Shown in pieces: positions 38,911 to 47,812 of a DNA stretch of 64,000 nt. Each line of letters starts with the position of its first letter. Position 1 is the first letter of the stretch. The stretch comes from Pseudomonas extremorientalis (GTDB taxonomy: Bacteria; Pseudomonadota; Gammaproteobacteria; Pseudomonadales; Pseudomonadaceae), in NCBI RefSeq assembly GCF_001870465.1, contig NZ_MDGK01000058.1, forward strand, positions 27,055-91,054, written 5' to 3'. The notes under the pieces are model-generated. The model did no database searches. It was not told where the DNA came from and saw only the letters and a program-made list of their open reading frames with translations. The position numbers were made by a program, and so were the translations under genes.

Positions 38911-40386
38911 TCACAACAGGGTGCGGGCCAGGGCCTTTTTCCATTCGCTGTAACGCCCCTCCATCGCGGGATCATCCTGCGGCTCAAACCGCTCCCGCTG
39001 CCGCTCCAGCGCCTCCAGCGCTGCATCACTCGCCCACACCCCCGACGCCCTCCCCGCCAGGTGCGCCGCGCCCAGTGCCGAGACTTCGGGTGACAGGCTG
39101 CGCACCACCGGGCGTTGCAGCAGGTTGGCCAGGAACTGCATCAGCCAACGGTTGCGCGTGGCGCCGCCGTCCACCCACAGCTCTTTCAACGGGCTGCCGA
39201 TGTCCTGCTGCATGGCCTCGAACACATCGCGGATCTGATAACCGATGGACTCCAGCGACGCCCGCAGGATATGCGCACCAGAGGTGGCCTCGGTCAGCCC
39301 ACAGATCAGGCCCCGTGCATCGGCCTTCCAGTGGGGCGCGCCCAGCCCGGACAACGCCGGCACGAAATACACGCCGCCGTTATCCGACAGTTGCGCCGCC
39401 TGTTCGGTGAGGGCATCGAGGGATTCCCCCGCCACCAGGCGCGAGGCCCACTGCACGGCGGCGCCGGTATGGACGACGTTGCCTTCCATGCCGAACGTCG
39501 GTTGACCACCGTCGTGCCAGGCCAGGGTGGTGGACAAGCCATGAGTCGAGGCAATCGGGCCGCCCATGGGCGTCATCAACGACGACCCGGTGCCCAATGT
39601 CGCTTTCACCAGCCCCGGTGCAAAGCCGCCCTGCCCGTACAGCGCGGCATGGGAGTCGCCAATCATCGACATTACCGGGATGCCGGCGGGCAACCCGCCC
39701 GCCGCAACGGTTTCGGCAAAAAAGCCTGCACTGGGCTGGATGGGGGCCAATGCGGCCAATGGAATCTTGAACAGCGCCAGCAGCGCCGGGTCCCAGGCAC
39801 AGGTGTGCAGGTTGAACAGTTGCGTGCGGGCGGCATTCGAGTAGTCGGTGGCGAACGCCTGGCCGCCGCTGAGCTTCCACAGCAACCAGCTGTCCACCGT
39901 GCCCAGGCAGATATCACCGGCAGCGGCGCGTGCGTGGCCATCCTCAAGGTGGTCGAGAATCCAGCGGAACTTGCCGGCCGAGAACATCGGGTCCAAGGCC
40001 AACCCGGTTTTTTCCAGGATCAGCGCTTCGTGCCCCTGCTCATGCAACTGGGCACACAACGCGGTGGAGCGCCGGCATTGCCAACTGATGCACGGTGACA
40101 GCGCTTCGCCGGTATGCCGGTCCCAGGCCACCACCGATTCTCGCTGGTTGCTGATGGCCAGCGCGGTGATCGGCCGGTCCACCTGGGCCAGGCACTCCTC
40201 AATGGCGGCCAGGGTGCTGTGCCAGATCAGCAGCGGGTCCTGCTCGGAAAACCCCGGCTGCGGATGGGTAATGCTCAGCGGCCGCGAGCCCCGCGCAATC
40301 ACCTGTCCGCGCTCGTTGACCAGCACCGCCTTGGCGTTGCTGGTGCCTTCATCTATCGCCAGGATCAGCGGCGTATTGTCTGTCAT
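38911..40386 (-). CDS. FGGY-family carbohydrate kinase, glycerol kinase-like
   Basis: A 491-residue sugar kinase. The ATP-site motif is 'LAIDEGTSNAKAVLVNERG' near residues 9-27; 'ISNQRESVVAWDRHTGEALSPCISWQCRRS' and 'LGTVDSWLLWKLSGGQAFATDYSNAARTQLFNLHTCAWD' resemble GlpK closely, and 'LWVDGGATRNRWLMQFLANLLQRPV' is the second FGGY signature. Glycerol, erythritol and ketose kinases share this pattern, so the substrate could be a tetritol or a ketose. It follows a split transketolase on the same strand and belongs to the sugar cluster. ATG 40386 is preferred; a GTG at 40395 would overlap the transketolase stop. Confidence 0.87.
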   Translation of the reverse strand: MTDNTPLILAIDEGTSNAKAVLVNERGQVIARGSRPLSITHPQPGFSEQDPLLIWHSTLAAIEECLAQVDRPITALAISNQRESVVAWDRHTGEALSPCISWQCRRSTALCAQLHEQGHEALILEKTGLALDPMFSAGKFRWILDHLEDGHARAAAGDICLGTVDSWLLWKLSGGQAFATDYSNAARTQLFNLHTCAWDPALLALFKIPLAALAPIQPSAGFFAETVAAGGLPAGIPVMSMIGDSHAALYGQGGFAPGLVKATLGTGSSLMTPMGGPIASTHGLSTTLAWHDGGQPTFGMEGNVVHTGAAVQWASRLVAGESLDALTEQAAQLSDNGGVYFVPALSGLGAPHWKADARGLICGLTEATSGAHILRASLESIGYQIRDVFEAMQQDIGSPLKELWVDGGATRNRWLMQFLANLLQRPVVRSLSPEVSALGAAHLAGRASGVWASDAALEALERQRERFEPQDDPAMEGRYSEWKKALARTLL

Positions 40387-40391
40387 CGCAT

Positions 40392-41324
40392 TCACCGCAA
40401 CCGAGTGGCAGCCGCCACAATCCCAGCCGCGTCGATGTTATGCAAGGCGCGGGTCGGTTCGCGAGCGCCGGCGGCGGCATATTCACCATCGCCGATGCCC
40501 AGGCGCACCAGGGCAATCCCCAGCCCGGCTTCGGCCAGCACTTCGGCCACCAGGCTGCCCACGCCACCGTTGATGTTGTGCTCTTCAACCGTGATGACCG
40601 CCCGCGTGCCACGCAGGGCGCTGAGCAACACGTCACGCTGCAATGGCCGGATCGACGACAGGTTGATCACCTGCGCCTGGATACCGTGCTCCGCCAGCAC
40701 CCGTGCCGCATCCAGCGCTTCATGCACCACCGAGCCCAGGGCGACGATGCTCACGTCCGCGCCCTGGCGCAGGATATCCACCTGCCCTGGGGCAAATTGA
40801 TAGTCGCCCGTGTGCAGGTCCGGCAACGCTTTGCCGTCGAGCCGGATATACACCGGGCCGTGGTAGCGCAGCGCGTAGTCGACGATCTGCCGGCATTCAA
40901 GCGCGTCGGCCGGAGCAAAGATCTGCACGTTGCCAAAGCCGCGCATTACCGAAATATCGTCGAGGCTGTGGTGCGTGCTGGCCAACGGGCCGTAACTGGC
41001 ACCGGCATTCAGGCCGAACATCTTCACGTTGGCCTGGTTGTAGCAGACGTCGACTTTGATCTGCTCATTGGCCCGCGAAATCAGGAATGGCGCTGCGTTG
41101 CAGGTGGCGGCGATCTTGCCGCCCAGGGCCAGGCCCGCCGCGACGCTGACCAGCGACTGCTCGGCAATCCCCACATTGATCAGACGCTCGGGAAAGCGCT
41201 GCACAAACGGCCCGATCTTGGCCGTGGAGGTGGAATCGCTGACCACCGGCACCACGTCCAGCCCGGCATCGACGGCGGCAATAAAGGCTTCCACCATGAC
41301 GCTCGCCAGATGTTCACTCGCCAT
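40392..41324 (-). CDS. Transketolase, C-terminal subunit
   Basis: A 310-residue protein that carries the pyrimidine-binding and C-terminal domains of a transketolase: 'FPERLINVGIAEQSLVSVAAGLALGGK' holds the cofactor-activating Glu, 'YGPLASTHHSLDDISVMRG' the His-containing loop, and 'GPVYIRLDGKALPDL' and 'LRGTRAVITVEEHNINGGVGSLVAEVL' follow. It starts 11 bases inside the N-terminal subunit gene, so the two subunits are made together. Two-gene transketolases occur in archaea and in dedicated pathways such as apulose and sulfosugar degradation. Confidence 0.9.
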   Translation of the reverse strand: MASEHLASVMVEAFIAAVDAGLDVVPVVSDSTSTAKIGPFVQRFPERLINVGIAEQSLVSVAAGLALGGKIAATCNAAPFLISRANEQIKVDVCYNQANVKMFGLNAGASYGPLASTHHSLDDISVMRGFGNVQIFAPADALECRQIVDYALRYHGPVYIRLDGKALPDLHTGDYQFAPGQVDILRQGADVSIVALGSVVHEALDAARVLAEHGIQAQVINLSSIRPLQRDVLLSALRGTRAVITVEEHNINGGVGSLVAEVLAEAGLGIALVRLGIGDGEYAAAGAREPTRALHNIDAAGIVAAATRLR

Positions 41325-42150
41325 GATTCAACTCCTCCAGTGCCGCGTTGATTTCATCACCCTTGGGCACGCGGTGGTGCCATTCGGGACGGGCTTCGAT
41401 AAACGACACGCCCTTGCCTTTGATGGTGTGGGCGATCAGCACCTGGGGCGCGCCGGTCTTGGCCTGCATGCTTTCCAGGGCTTCGATCAACTGGTCCGCA
41501 TCGTTGCCGTCGCACTCGCTGACACGAAAACCGAAGGCCGCCCATTTCACGTCCAGCGGGTCCAGCGGCATGATGTCCGCCGTCAGGCCCGCCAGTTGCA
41601 GCTTGTTCTTGTCGACGATCACGAACAGGTTATCCAGGCCGTATTTGGCCGCCGCCATCGCCGCTTCCCAGTTGGAGCCTTCAGCCAATTCACCGTCGCC
41701 GGTCAGCACATAGATGCGTTTTTTGCTGCCGGACATCTTCGCCGCCAGCGCCAGCCCCACCGCCACCGGCAGGCCGTGGCCGAGGGCGCCGGTGTTCAGT
41801 TCGATGCCAGGGGTTTTCTGCCGCACCGGGTGACCCGGCAGGTGGGAGTTGAAGTGCTGGTAGGTGGGCAGCCAGTCGACGGGGATGTAGCCCGCCTGCG
41901 CCAGGCAGCAATACAAACCACCGACACCGTGGCCCTTGCTCTGGATATAGATATCGCGCTCAGGGTCTTCAGTGCGTTCCGGCCCGGTATTGAGAATGCG
42001 GAAATACAGGGTGGCAAGAATATCGGTTTCCGAGAGATCGGCCCCGGTGTGGCCGCCGGCCGGTGAGTCGGCATTCAGGCGGATCACATGGCGCCGGATC
42101 AGGCGGGCCTGTTCTTTGATCTGGTGGGCGTCGTACTGGAAGGCATTCAT
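41314..42150 (-). CDS. Transketolase, N-terminal subunit
   Basis: A 278-residue protein with the thiamine diphosphate domain: 'RLNADSPAGGHTGADLSETDILATLYF', 'YIQSKGHGVGGLYCCLAQAGY', 'LNTGALGHGLPVAVGLALAAKMSG' and the cofactor motif 'VLTGDGELAEGSNWEAAMAAAKYGLDNLFVIVDKNKLQ' (GDG to the Asn). It needs the next gene's subunit for activity. ATG 42150 has an AAGGAG ribosome site; the open frame reaches further upstream but only into the promoter region. Confidence 0.9.
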   Translation of the reverse strand: MNAFQYDAHQIKEQARLIRRHVIRLNADSPAGGHTGADLSETDILATLYFRILNTGPERTEDPERDIYIQSKGHGVGGLYCCLAQAGYIPVDWLPTYQHFNSHLPGHPVRQKTPGIELNTGALGHGLPVAVGLALAAKMSGSKKRIYVLTGDGELAEGSNWEAAMAAAKYGLDNLFVIVDKNKLQLAGLTADIMPLDPLDVKWAAFGFRVSECDGNDADQLIEALESMQAKTGAPQVLIAHTIKGKGVSFIEARPEWHHRVPKGDEINAALEELNHGE

Positions 42151-42512
42151 GCAGCGGCTCCTTTGAGGCTGACCACGCGGGGTAAAAGTGTGCAAAGCTG
42201 TATTTGAATATTTATTCAGCAGTGACAATATATTTATATTTAGACGCCGAACGCTCGACAGGTCAAGTGAATGACCGGTGGAAAAATGAAATAAAACCTG
42301 GAAATGTCCCTCGGACAAACGGCCGAAATCCCACACGCGCGTATCTATCCCGTGGCTTTGCGCCGGATGAAAGTCGCGATCCAGAGGCCTGTTGGAAAAA
42401 TTAAGCGCTTGACATTGCCACGGTGGCACTGGAATCTGAATTAACAGTCAAGCACGCATAAATATTCAGCGCACTTGAAAGCACTCCAAAAAAAATAAAT
42501 CAGGAGAACACT
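42151..42512. promoter_or_regulatory. 362-base divergent promoter region of the sugar cluster
   Basis: The stretch contains no coding frame I can support. A TTGACA box at 42409-42414 followed by a palindrome TGCCACGGTGGCA at 42416-42428 points to the promoter of the plus-strand ABC operon with an operator in its spacer. An AT-rich segment at about 42205-42245 lies nearer the minus-strand transketolase genes and may be their promoter. The SorC-type regulator at 47813 is the likely binder. Confidence 0.5.
42416..42428. promoter_or_regulatory. Candidate operator palindrome TGCCAC-G-GTGGCA
   Basis: A perfect odd dyad placed between a consensus -35 (TTGACA at 42409-42414) and the -10 region. Such a position would block RNA polymerase, so repression by the cluster's own SorC-type regulator is the simplest reading. 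Confidence 0.45.
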
Positions 42513-43520
42513 GTGGACGCCAAAGCTACTGTCCAGCACCCGGCCGAACTCAAGCCGCCCCACCGCCCCCGGTTGGTGAAACTGCTTCCCAGCAATATCG
42601 GCGGCCCGCTGATCGGCCTGGTGTTGCTGGTGCTGGTCTTCTCCTTCAGTTCCGAATTCTTCTTCTCGCTGCGCAATGGCCTGAACATTCTTGATCAGGT
42701 CACGGTGCTGGGCATCCTCGCAATTGGCATGACCGCCGTGATCGTGATCGGCGGCATCGACCTGTCGGTGGGGTCGGTGCTGGCCTTCTCGATGATGATG
42801 CTCGGCTGGCTGTACCAGGACCAGGCGGTGCCGCTGGGGTTTGCGATCCCGATCTCGATAGCCAGCGGCATGCTCGCCGGGCTGGTGTCCGGCGCCTTGA
42901 TCACCTATGCCAAGCTGCCGCCGTTCATTGCCACGCTGACCATGATGTCGGTGGCCCGTGGCCTGGCGAACATCCTCACCGAAGGCCGGCAGATCGTCGG
43001 TTACCCGGACTGGTTCACCAGTCTGGCCACGGTGCGTCACTTCGGCTTTCTCTCGGCAACCGTAGGGCTGTTCCTGGTGATGCTGGTGGTGGCCTGGGTG
43101 TTCCTGCGCTTTCGCGCCGGCGGCCGTAACCTGTACGCCATGGGCGGCAGCCCGGAAGTGGCGCGCCTGTCCGGCATCAAGGTGCGGGCGATCACCCTGT
43201 GGGTATACGCCATCAGCGGTGCGCTGGCCGGCATCGCCGCCGTGACCCTGGCCGCGCGCCTGGACTCGTCCCAACCCAGCGCCGGCCTGAGCCTGGAACT
43301 GGACGCCATCGCCGCCGTAGTAATTGGCGGCGCCAGCCTCAGCGGTGGCGTCGGCAGCATCGGCGGCACCCTGGTCGGTGTGCTGATCATTGGCGTGCTG
43401 CGCAATGGTCTCAACCTGCTGGGCGTTTCGCCCTTCATTCAACAAGTGGTGATCGGCGTGGTCATCGCCCTCGCCGTGACCATCGACACCCTGCGACGCC
43501 GCTCCAGCACTGCCCGTTAA
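42513..43520 (+). CDS. Ribose-type ABC transporter permease (RbsC-like)
   Basis: A 335-residue inner-membrane permease with about eight to ten hydrophobic segments. 'LNILDQVTVLGILAIGMTAVIVIGGIDLSVGSVLAFSMMM' and 'LAGIAAVTLAARLDSSQPSAGLSLELDAIAAVVIGGASLSGGVGSIGGTLVGVLIIGVLRNGLNLLGV' are RbsC hallmarks. It starts with GTG and a strong AGGAGA ribosome site. It is the first gene of the plus-strand operon, before its binding protein and ATPase, an order unlike the usual rbsACB. Confidence 0.92.
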   Translation: MDAKATVQHPAELKPPHRPRLVKLLPSNIGGPLIGLVLLVLVFSFSSEFFFSLRNGLNILDQVTVLGILAIGMTAVIVIGGIDLSVGSVLAFSMMMLGWLYQDQAVPLGFAIPISIASGMLAGLVSGALITYAKLPPFIATLTMMSVARGLANILTEGRQIVGYPDWFTSLATVRHFGFLSATVGLFLVMLVVAWVFLRFRAGGRNLYAMGGSPEVARLSGIKVRAITLWVYAISGALAGIAAVTLAARLDSSQPSAGLSLELDAIAAVVIGGASLSGGVGSIGGTLVGVLIIGVLRNGLNLLGVSPFIQQVVIGVVIALAVTIDTLRRRSSTAR

Positions 43521-43570
43521 ACCTGTTCGACAGTTGACACCCTCCAACAATAAAACCAGGAGTCACCGAC

Positions 43571-44503
43571 ATGTTCAGCCCCAAGAAACTGCTGTTGGCC
43601 ACCGCCCTCGCGGCTGCCACCCTCACCGCTGCCGGCACCACCTTGGCCAAGGACCTGACCATCGGCCTGGCCGTGGCCAACCTGCAGGCCGACTTCTTCA
43701 ACCAGATCAAGCAATCGGTGGAAGCCGAGGGCAAGGCCAAGGGCATCAAGGTGATCACCGTGGATGCCCAGGGCAACTCCTCCACCCAGGTCAGCCAGAT
43801 TGAAGACCTGATCACCCGCCAGATCGATGTGCTGATCTATATCCCTGCTGGTGCCACTGCCGCCGGCGTCCCGGTAAAAGCCGCCAAGGCCGCCGGCATC
43901 CCGGTGATCGCCGTGGACCGCAACGCACCCGATGCACCGGGTGACACCTTTATCGCCAGCGACAGCGTGGCCGGGGCCAAGACCCTGGCCGAATACGTCG
44001 GCAAGATCACCGATGGCAAGGGCCGCATCGCGATCCTGCAAGGCCAGCTCGGCACCACCCCCGAGAACGATCGCGCCAAGGGCTTCGAAGAAGGCTTGAA
44101 AGCTTTCCCGGACCTCAAGGTCGTCGCCCAGCAACCCGCCGAGTGGGCCCAGGACAAAGGCTTCGCCGTGGCCCAGGACCTGCTCCAGCGTGACCCGAAC
44201 ATCACCGTGTTCTTCGGCCGTGCCGATGCCATGGCCTTGGGCGCTGCCCAGGCGGTGAAGGTCGGCAACCTCGACCACAAGGTCGTGGTGGTCGGTTTCG
44301 ACGGTGACGTCGCCGGGCTCAAGGCCGTGGAAAGTGGCGTGCTGAATGCAACCATGACCCAGCAGACCCAGAAGATGGGCCGCCTGGCCGTGGCATCGGC
44401 CATCGACCTGAAAGCCGGCAAGGCCGTGCCCAAGGAGCAACTGTTGCCCACTGTGCTGACCACCAAAGAAAACGTCGCGCCGTTCCTGCAACAGCACCCG
44501 TAA
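43571..44503 (+). CDS. Ribose-type ABC sugar-binding protein (RbsB-like)
   Basis: A 310-residue periplasmic binding protein. Signal peptide 'LLLATALAAATLTAAGTTLA', then 'KDLTIGLAVANLQADFFNQIKQSVEAEGKAKGIKVITVDAQGNSSTQVSQIEDLI', typical of the RbsB family, with 'AVDRNAPDAPGDTFIASDSVAGAKTLAEYV' and 'FGRADAMALGAAQAVK' lining the ligand cleft. The ligand is a monosaccharide or polyol; the cleft residues do not allow a firm choice. Ribosome site AGGAG, 50 bases after the permease. Confidence 0.9.
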   Translation: MFSPKKLLLATALAAATLTAAGTTLAKDLTIGLAVANLQADFFNQIKQSVEAEGKAKGIKVITVDAQGNSSTQVSQIEDLITRQIDVLIYIPAGATAAGVPVKAAKAAGIPVIAVDRNAPDAPGDTFIASDSVAGAKTLAEYVGKITDGKGRIAILQGQLGTTPENDRAKGFEEGLKAFPDLKVVAQQPAEWAQDKGFAVAQDLLQRDPNITVFFGRADAMALGAAQAVKVGNLDHKVVVVGFDGDVAGLKAVESGVLNATMTQQTQKMGRLAVASAIDLKAGKAVPKEQLLPTVLTTKENVAPFLQQHP

Positions 44504-44518
44504 GCCTTGGAGGTCGTC

Positions 44519-46030
44519 ATGCAAGCAGCAGCCCTGGACACCGCCCACGCCGACGCGGTGCTGTGCCTGCGCAATATCAGCAAGGCCTATGGGCCGGTGC
44601 AGGTACTGTCGCAGGTCAATGTGGACATCCGCCCCGGCGAAGTGCTGGCCCTGCTCGGCGAGAACGGTGCGGGCAAGTCGACCTTGTCGTCGATCATCGC
44701 CGGGCTGGTACAGCCTGAAGCCGGGGGCAGCATGACCTGGCGCGGCGCGCCTTACGCACCCGCGTCGCCCGGTGCGGCGCTGGGCGCCGGGATCGGTCTG
44801 ATCCACCAGGAAATCCGCCTGCTGCCGCAATTGTCGATCGCCGAGAATATCTTCGTCGGTCGCCTGCCCATGCGTCATGGGCGGGTGGACCGCGCGTACA
44901 TGGAGGCCCAGGCGCAGATCCAGCTGGAGCGCCTGGGGCTCAAAGTGCCGGCATCGCGCAAGGTCGAAGGCCTGAGCGTGGCGGCCCAGCAATTGGTGGA
45001 AATCGCCAAGGCGCTGACCCTGAAGGCCAGCCTGTTGATTCTGGATGAACCCACTGCGGCATTGGGCGGCGAAGAAACCGAGTTGCTGTTCAAACAGGTG
45101 GAACGGCTCAAGGCCGAGGGCGTGTCGTTTATCTATATCAGCCACCGCCTGGAAGAAATCGCACGCATCGCCGACCGTGTGCTGGTACTGCGCGACGGGC
45201 GCCAGATCGCCTTGCACGCCACCGCCCAGGTGCCGGTACGCGAGCTGGTGGAACAGATGGTCGGGCGCAGCCTGGAGCGGATTTTCCCCGCCCTTCAAGC
45301 GCCACAGGATCGCGTGATGTTGCAGGTCAAGGACCTCAGCTGCCGCGAATTTGCCTTGCACGGCATCGATTTCAGCGTGCGCGCCGGCGAAGTGTTCGGC
45401 ATTGCCGGCGTGGTCGGCGCCGGGCGGACCGAACTGGTGCGCACTATTGCCGGCGCAGCACAGGATGTCCAAGGCCACCTGATACTCGACGGTGAAGTAC
45501 GCCAGCTTCGCTCGCCCTTCGAGGCGATCCAGGCCGGCGTGGTGCTGGTGCCCGAGGACCGCAAGCAGCAAGGCGTGGTGGTGGAACACCGCATCGAAGA
45601 TAACCTGATCTACGGCAACACCGACCTGCTGGACAAGCGCGGCTGGGTATTCCCTGCCCCGCTGCGCGAATTCGCCCGCACGGCGGTGGCCAGGCTGGGG
45701 GTCAAAGGTGCGCCGCAGTCGCGCATCTCCAGTTTGTCCGGCGGTAACCAGCAGAAGGTGATCATCGCCAAATGGCTGGCGCGCAACCCCAAGGTCTTCA
45801 TCCTGGATGAACCGACCCGCGGCATCGACGTGGGTGCGCGGGCGGCCATCTATGAAGTGATCGCGGACCTGGCGGCCAAAGGCATGGCGGTGATGGTGGT
45901 GAGCTCGGATCTGGATGAGGTGCTTGGTTTGTCGCACCGCGTCCTGGTCATGAGCCGGGGCCGGCAGATGGGGATTCTGGAACGTGGCGAGGCCACCCCC
46001 GTTTCGGTGATGGAAATGGCGACTGCCTGA
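44519..46030 (+). CDS. Ribose-type ABC transporter ATP-binding protein (RbsA-like, two ATPase domains)
   Basis: A 503-residue tandem ATPase. The N-terminal half has Walker A 'GENGAGKSTL', 'LSVAAQQLVEIAKAL' as signature region, and Walker B 'LLILDEPTAAL'. The second half has a degenerate Walker A 'GVVGAGRTEL', signature 'LSGGNQQKVIIAKWLARNP' and 'FILDEPTRGIDVGARAAIYE', as is usual in RbsA/XylG proteins. ATG 44519 with GGAGG five bases upstream was chosen over a TTG at 44507. It closes the ABC operon unless transcription continues through the repeat into the SDR genes. Confidence 0.92.
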   Translation: MQAAALDTAHADAVLCLRNISKAYGPVQVLSQVNVDIRPGEVLALLGENGAGKSTLSSIIAGLVQPEAGGSMTWRGAPYAPASPGAALGAGIGLIHQEIRLLPQLSIAENIFVGRLPMRHGRVDRAYMEAQAQIQLERLGLKVPASRKVEGLSVAAQQLVEIAKALTLKASLLILDEPTAALGGEETELLFKQVERLKAEGVSFIYISHRLEEIARIADRVLVLRDGRQIALHATAQVPVRELVEQMVGRSLERIFPALQAPQDRVMLQVKDLSCREFALHGIDFSVRAGEVFGIAGVVGAGRTELVRTIAGAAQDVQGHLILDGEVRQLRSPFEAIQAGVVLVPEDRKQQGVVVEHRIEDNLIYGNTDLLDKRGWVFPAPLREFARTAVARLGVKGAPQSRISSLSGGNQQKVIIAKWLARNPKVFILDEPTRGIDVGARAAIYEVIADLAAKGMAVMVVSSDLDEVLGLSHRVLVMSRGRQMGILERGEATPVSVMEMATA

Positions 46031-46052
46031 CCCACAAACAATGAAGATCCAA

Positions 46053-46140
46053 TGTGGGAGGGGGCTTGCCCCCGATAGCAGTGGTTCAATTGAAAAATTT
46101 ATAACTGATACACCGCCATCGGGGGCAAGCCCTTCCCACA
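46053..46140. repeat. Inverted repeat, 'gtgggagggggcttgcccc' family
   Basis: Arms at 46053-46084 and 46113-46140 are nearly complementary. It lies between the ABC ATPase gene and the SDR genes on the same strand, so it may partly end or stabilise the upstream transcript within the cluster. Confidence 0.85.
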
Positions 46141-46175
46141 GGGGTCGGCTGTGATTTCAAATAACGGAGTTATCC

Positions 46176-46940
46176 ATGCAGCTTTTTAGTCTTCAAGGCC
46201 AAGTGGCCTTTGTCACCGGCGCCGGCAGCGGCATTGGCCAGGCGATTGCCGTGGGGCTGGCCGAGGCCGGCGCGGATGTGGCCTGCTTCGATCTGCCGGG
46301 CAGCCCCGGCATCGCCAGCACCGTCGAACGCATCCAGGCCCTGGGCCGTCGTGCCCTGGCCTTGAGCGGTACGGTCACCGAGCGCGCCGCACTGGACGCG
46401 GCGGTGGCACGCACCGAAGCCGAACTGGGCCAACTGAGCGTCGCGATCAACTGCGCCGGCATCGCCAATGCCCAGGCCGCCGAAGACCTGGACCTGCAAC
46501 GCTGGCAGACCACCCTGGACATCAACCTCACCGGAATTTTCCTCAGTTGCCAGGCCCAGGCCGCCGTGATGTTGCCCCGTGGCAAGGGCGCCATCGTCAA
46601 TATCGCCTCGATGTCCGGCAGTATCGTCAACCGTGGCTTGCTGCAAGCGCACTACAACACCTCCAAGGCCGGCGTGATTCACCTGAGCAAGAGCCTGGCG
46701 ATGGAATGGGCCGACAAGGGCTTGCGGGTCAACTGCATCAGCCCCGGCTACACCGCCACGCCGATGAACTCGCGCCCGGAAGTCGCCGACCAGGTGAAGA
46801 TCTTTGAACAGACCACGCCCATGGGCCGCATGGCCAGCGTGGAAGAAATGGTCGGCCCGGCGATTTTCCTCGTCAGCCAGGCCTCGTCTTTCTGCACCGG
46901 TGTCGACCTGTTGGTCGATGGCGGCTTTGTGTGCTGGTAG
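46176..46940 (+). CDS. SDR-family NAD(P)-dependent dehydrogenase
   Basis: A 254-residue classical short-chain dehydrogenase: cofactor motif 'VTGAGSGIGQAIAVGLAE' (TGxxxGxG at residues 14-21), 'NCAGIANAQ' in the NNAG position, Ser in 'VNIASMSGSIVN' and the active site Tyr-Lys in 'HYNTSKAGVIHLSKSLAMEWA'. The Asp after the second strand ('CFDLPG') suggests NAD. It follows the ABC operon and precedes a second SDR by nine bases; by context it oxidises the imported polyol or sugar. Confidence 0.9.
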   Translation: MQLFSLQGQVAFVTGAGSGIGQAIAVGLAEAGADVACFDLPGSPGIASTVERIQALGRRALALSGTVTERAALDAAVARTEAELGQLSVAINCAGIANAQAAEDLDLQRWQTTLDINLTGIFLSCQAQAAVMLPRGKGAIVNIASMSGSIVNRGLLQAHYNTSKAGVIHLSKSLAMEWADKGLRVNCISPGYTATPMNSRPEVADQVKIFEQTTPMGRMASVEEMVGPAIFLVSQASSFCTGVDLLVDGGFVCW

Positions 46941-46949
46941 GAGTTCGTC

Positions 46950-47750
46950 ATGTCCCAACGATTTAGCGGTAAAACTGTGGTCATCACCGGTGCCTGCCGG
47001 GGCATCGGCGCCGGCATTGCCGAGCGTTTCGCCCAGGAAGGCGCCAACCTGGTACTGGCTTCCAACGACCTGGAACGCGTGACCTTCACCGCCGACCAAC
47101 TGGCCCGGGAATACCAGGTCGACACCCTGGCCCTGGCCATCGACGTCACCCGTGAAGACGATATCGAAAAGCTCTACCGCGAAGGCCACGCCCGTTTTGG
47201 CAGCATCGACGTGTCGGTGCAGAACGCCGGCATCATCACCATCGACCACTACGACAAGATGCCCCGTGCCGATTTCGACAAGGTGCTGCAGGTGAATACC
47301 ACCGGCGTGTGGCTCGGCTGCCGGGAGGCCGCCAAGTACATGGTCAAGCAAGGCAGCGGCCGGCTGATCAATACCTCCTCCGGCCAGGGCCGCCAGGGGT
47401 TCATCTACACGCCCCACTATGCCGCGAGCAAAATGGGCGTGATCGGCATCACCCAGAGCCTGGCGCTGGAACTGGCGCGGCATGACATCACGGTGAATGC
47501 GTTCTGCCCCGGCATCATCGAAAGCGAGATGTGGGACTACAACGACCGGGTGTGGGGCGAGATCCTCAGCACCGACGAGAAGCGCTACGGCAAGGGTGAA
47601 TTGATGGCCGAATGGGTCAAGAACATCCCCCTGCGCCGCGCCGGCAAACCCTCGGATGTGGCGGGCCTGGTGGCGTTTCTCGCCTCGGACGATGCCGCCT
47701 ACCTGACCGGCCAGGCGATCAATATCGACGGCGGCCTGATCATGTCGTAA
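46950..47750 (+). CDS. SDR-family NAD(P)-dependent dehydrogenase
   Basis: A 266-residue short-chain dehydrogenase: 'VVITGACRGIGAGIAERFAQEG' (TGxxxGIG at residues 13-20), 'VQNAGIITID', 'INTSSGQGRQGF' and the catalytic 'HYAASKMGVIGITQSLALELA'. 'LASNDLERV' after strand two and 'AFCPGIIESEMWDYNDRVWGEI' near residue 185 resemble sorbitol/galactitol dehydrogenases of the SDR group. It starts nine bases after the first SDR with an AGGAG ribosome site. Two different SDRs suggest two oxidation steps, or two substrates. Confidence 0.9.
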   Translation: MSQRFSGKTVVITGACRGIGAGIAERFAQEGANLVLASNDLERVTFTADQLAREYQVDTLALAIDVTREDDIEKLYREGHARFGSIDVSVQNAGIITIDHYDKMPRADFDKVLQVNTTGVWLGCREAAKYMVKQGSGRLINTSSGQGRQGFIYTPHYAASKMGVIGITQSLALELARHDITVNAFCPGIIESEMWDYNDRVWGEILSTDEKRYGKGELMAEWVKNIPLRRAGKPSDVAGLVAFLASDDAAYLTGQAINIDGGLIMS

Positions 47751-47812
47751 GGGTTTGGTATCCTCACGGCCATTGAGTCATGCCTTTTACTATAAAGAGC
47801 CCTGAGGCCTTC

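Noticed and set aside
38911..42150. Reading the minus-strand kinase and transketolase genes as a formal apiose or sulfosugar pathway
   Set aside because: The split transketolase and FGGY kinase fit apulose metabolism, but no apiose isomerase or sulfosugar gene is present, so the specific pathway was not assigned.
43517..45937. An 806-codon minus-strand open frame opposite the ABC binding protein and ATPase genes
   Set aside because: It is an antisense shadow. The plus strand encodes RbsB- and RbsA-like proteins with full motifs, and the shadow has no domain and a His/Gln/Arg-rich composition typical of reversed GC-rich codons.
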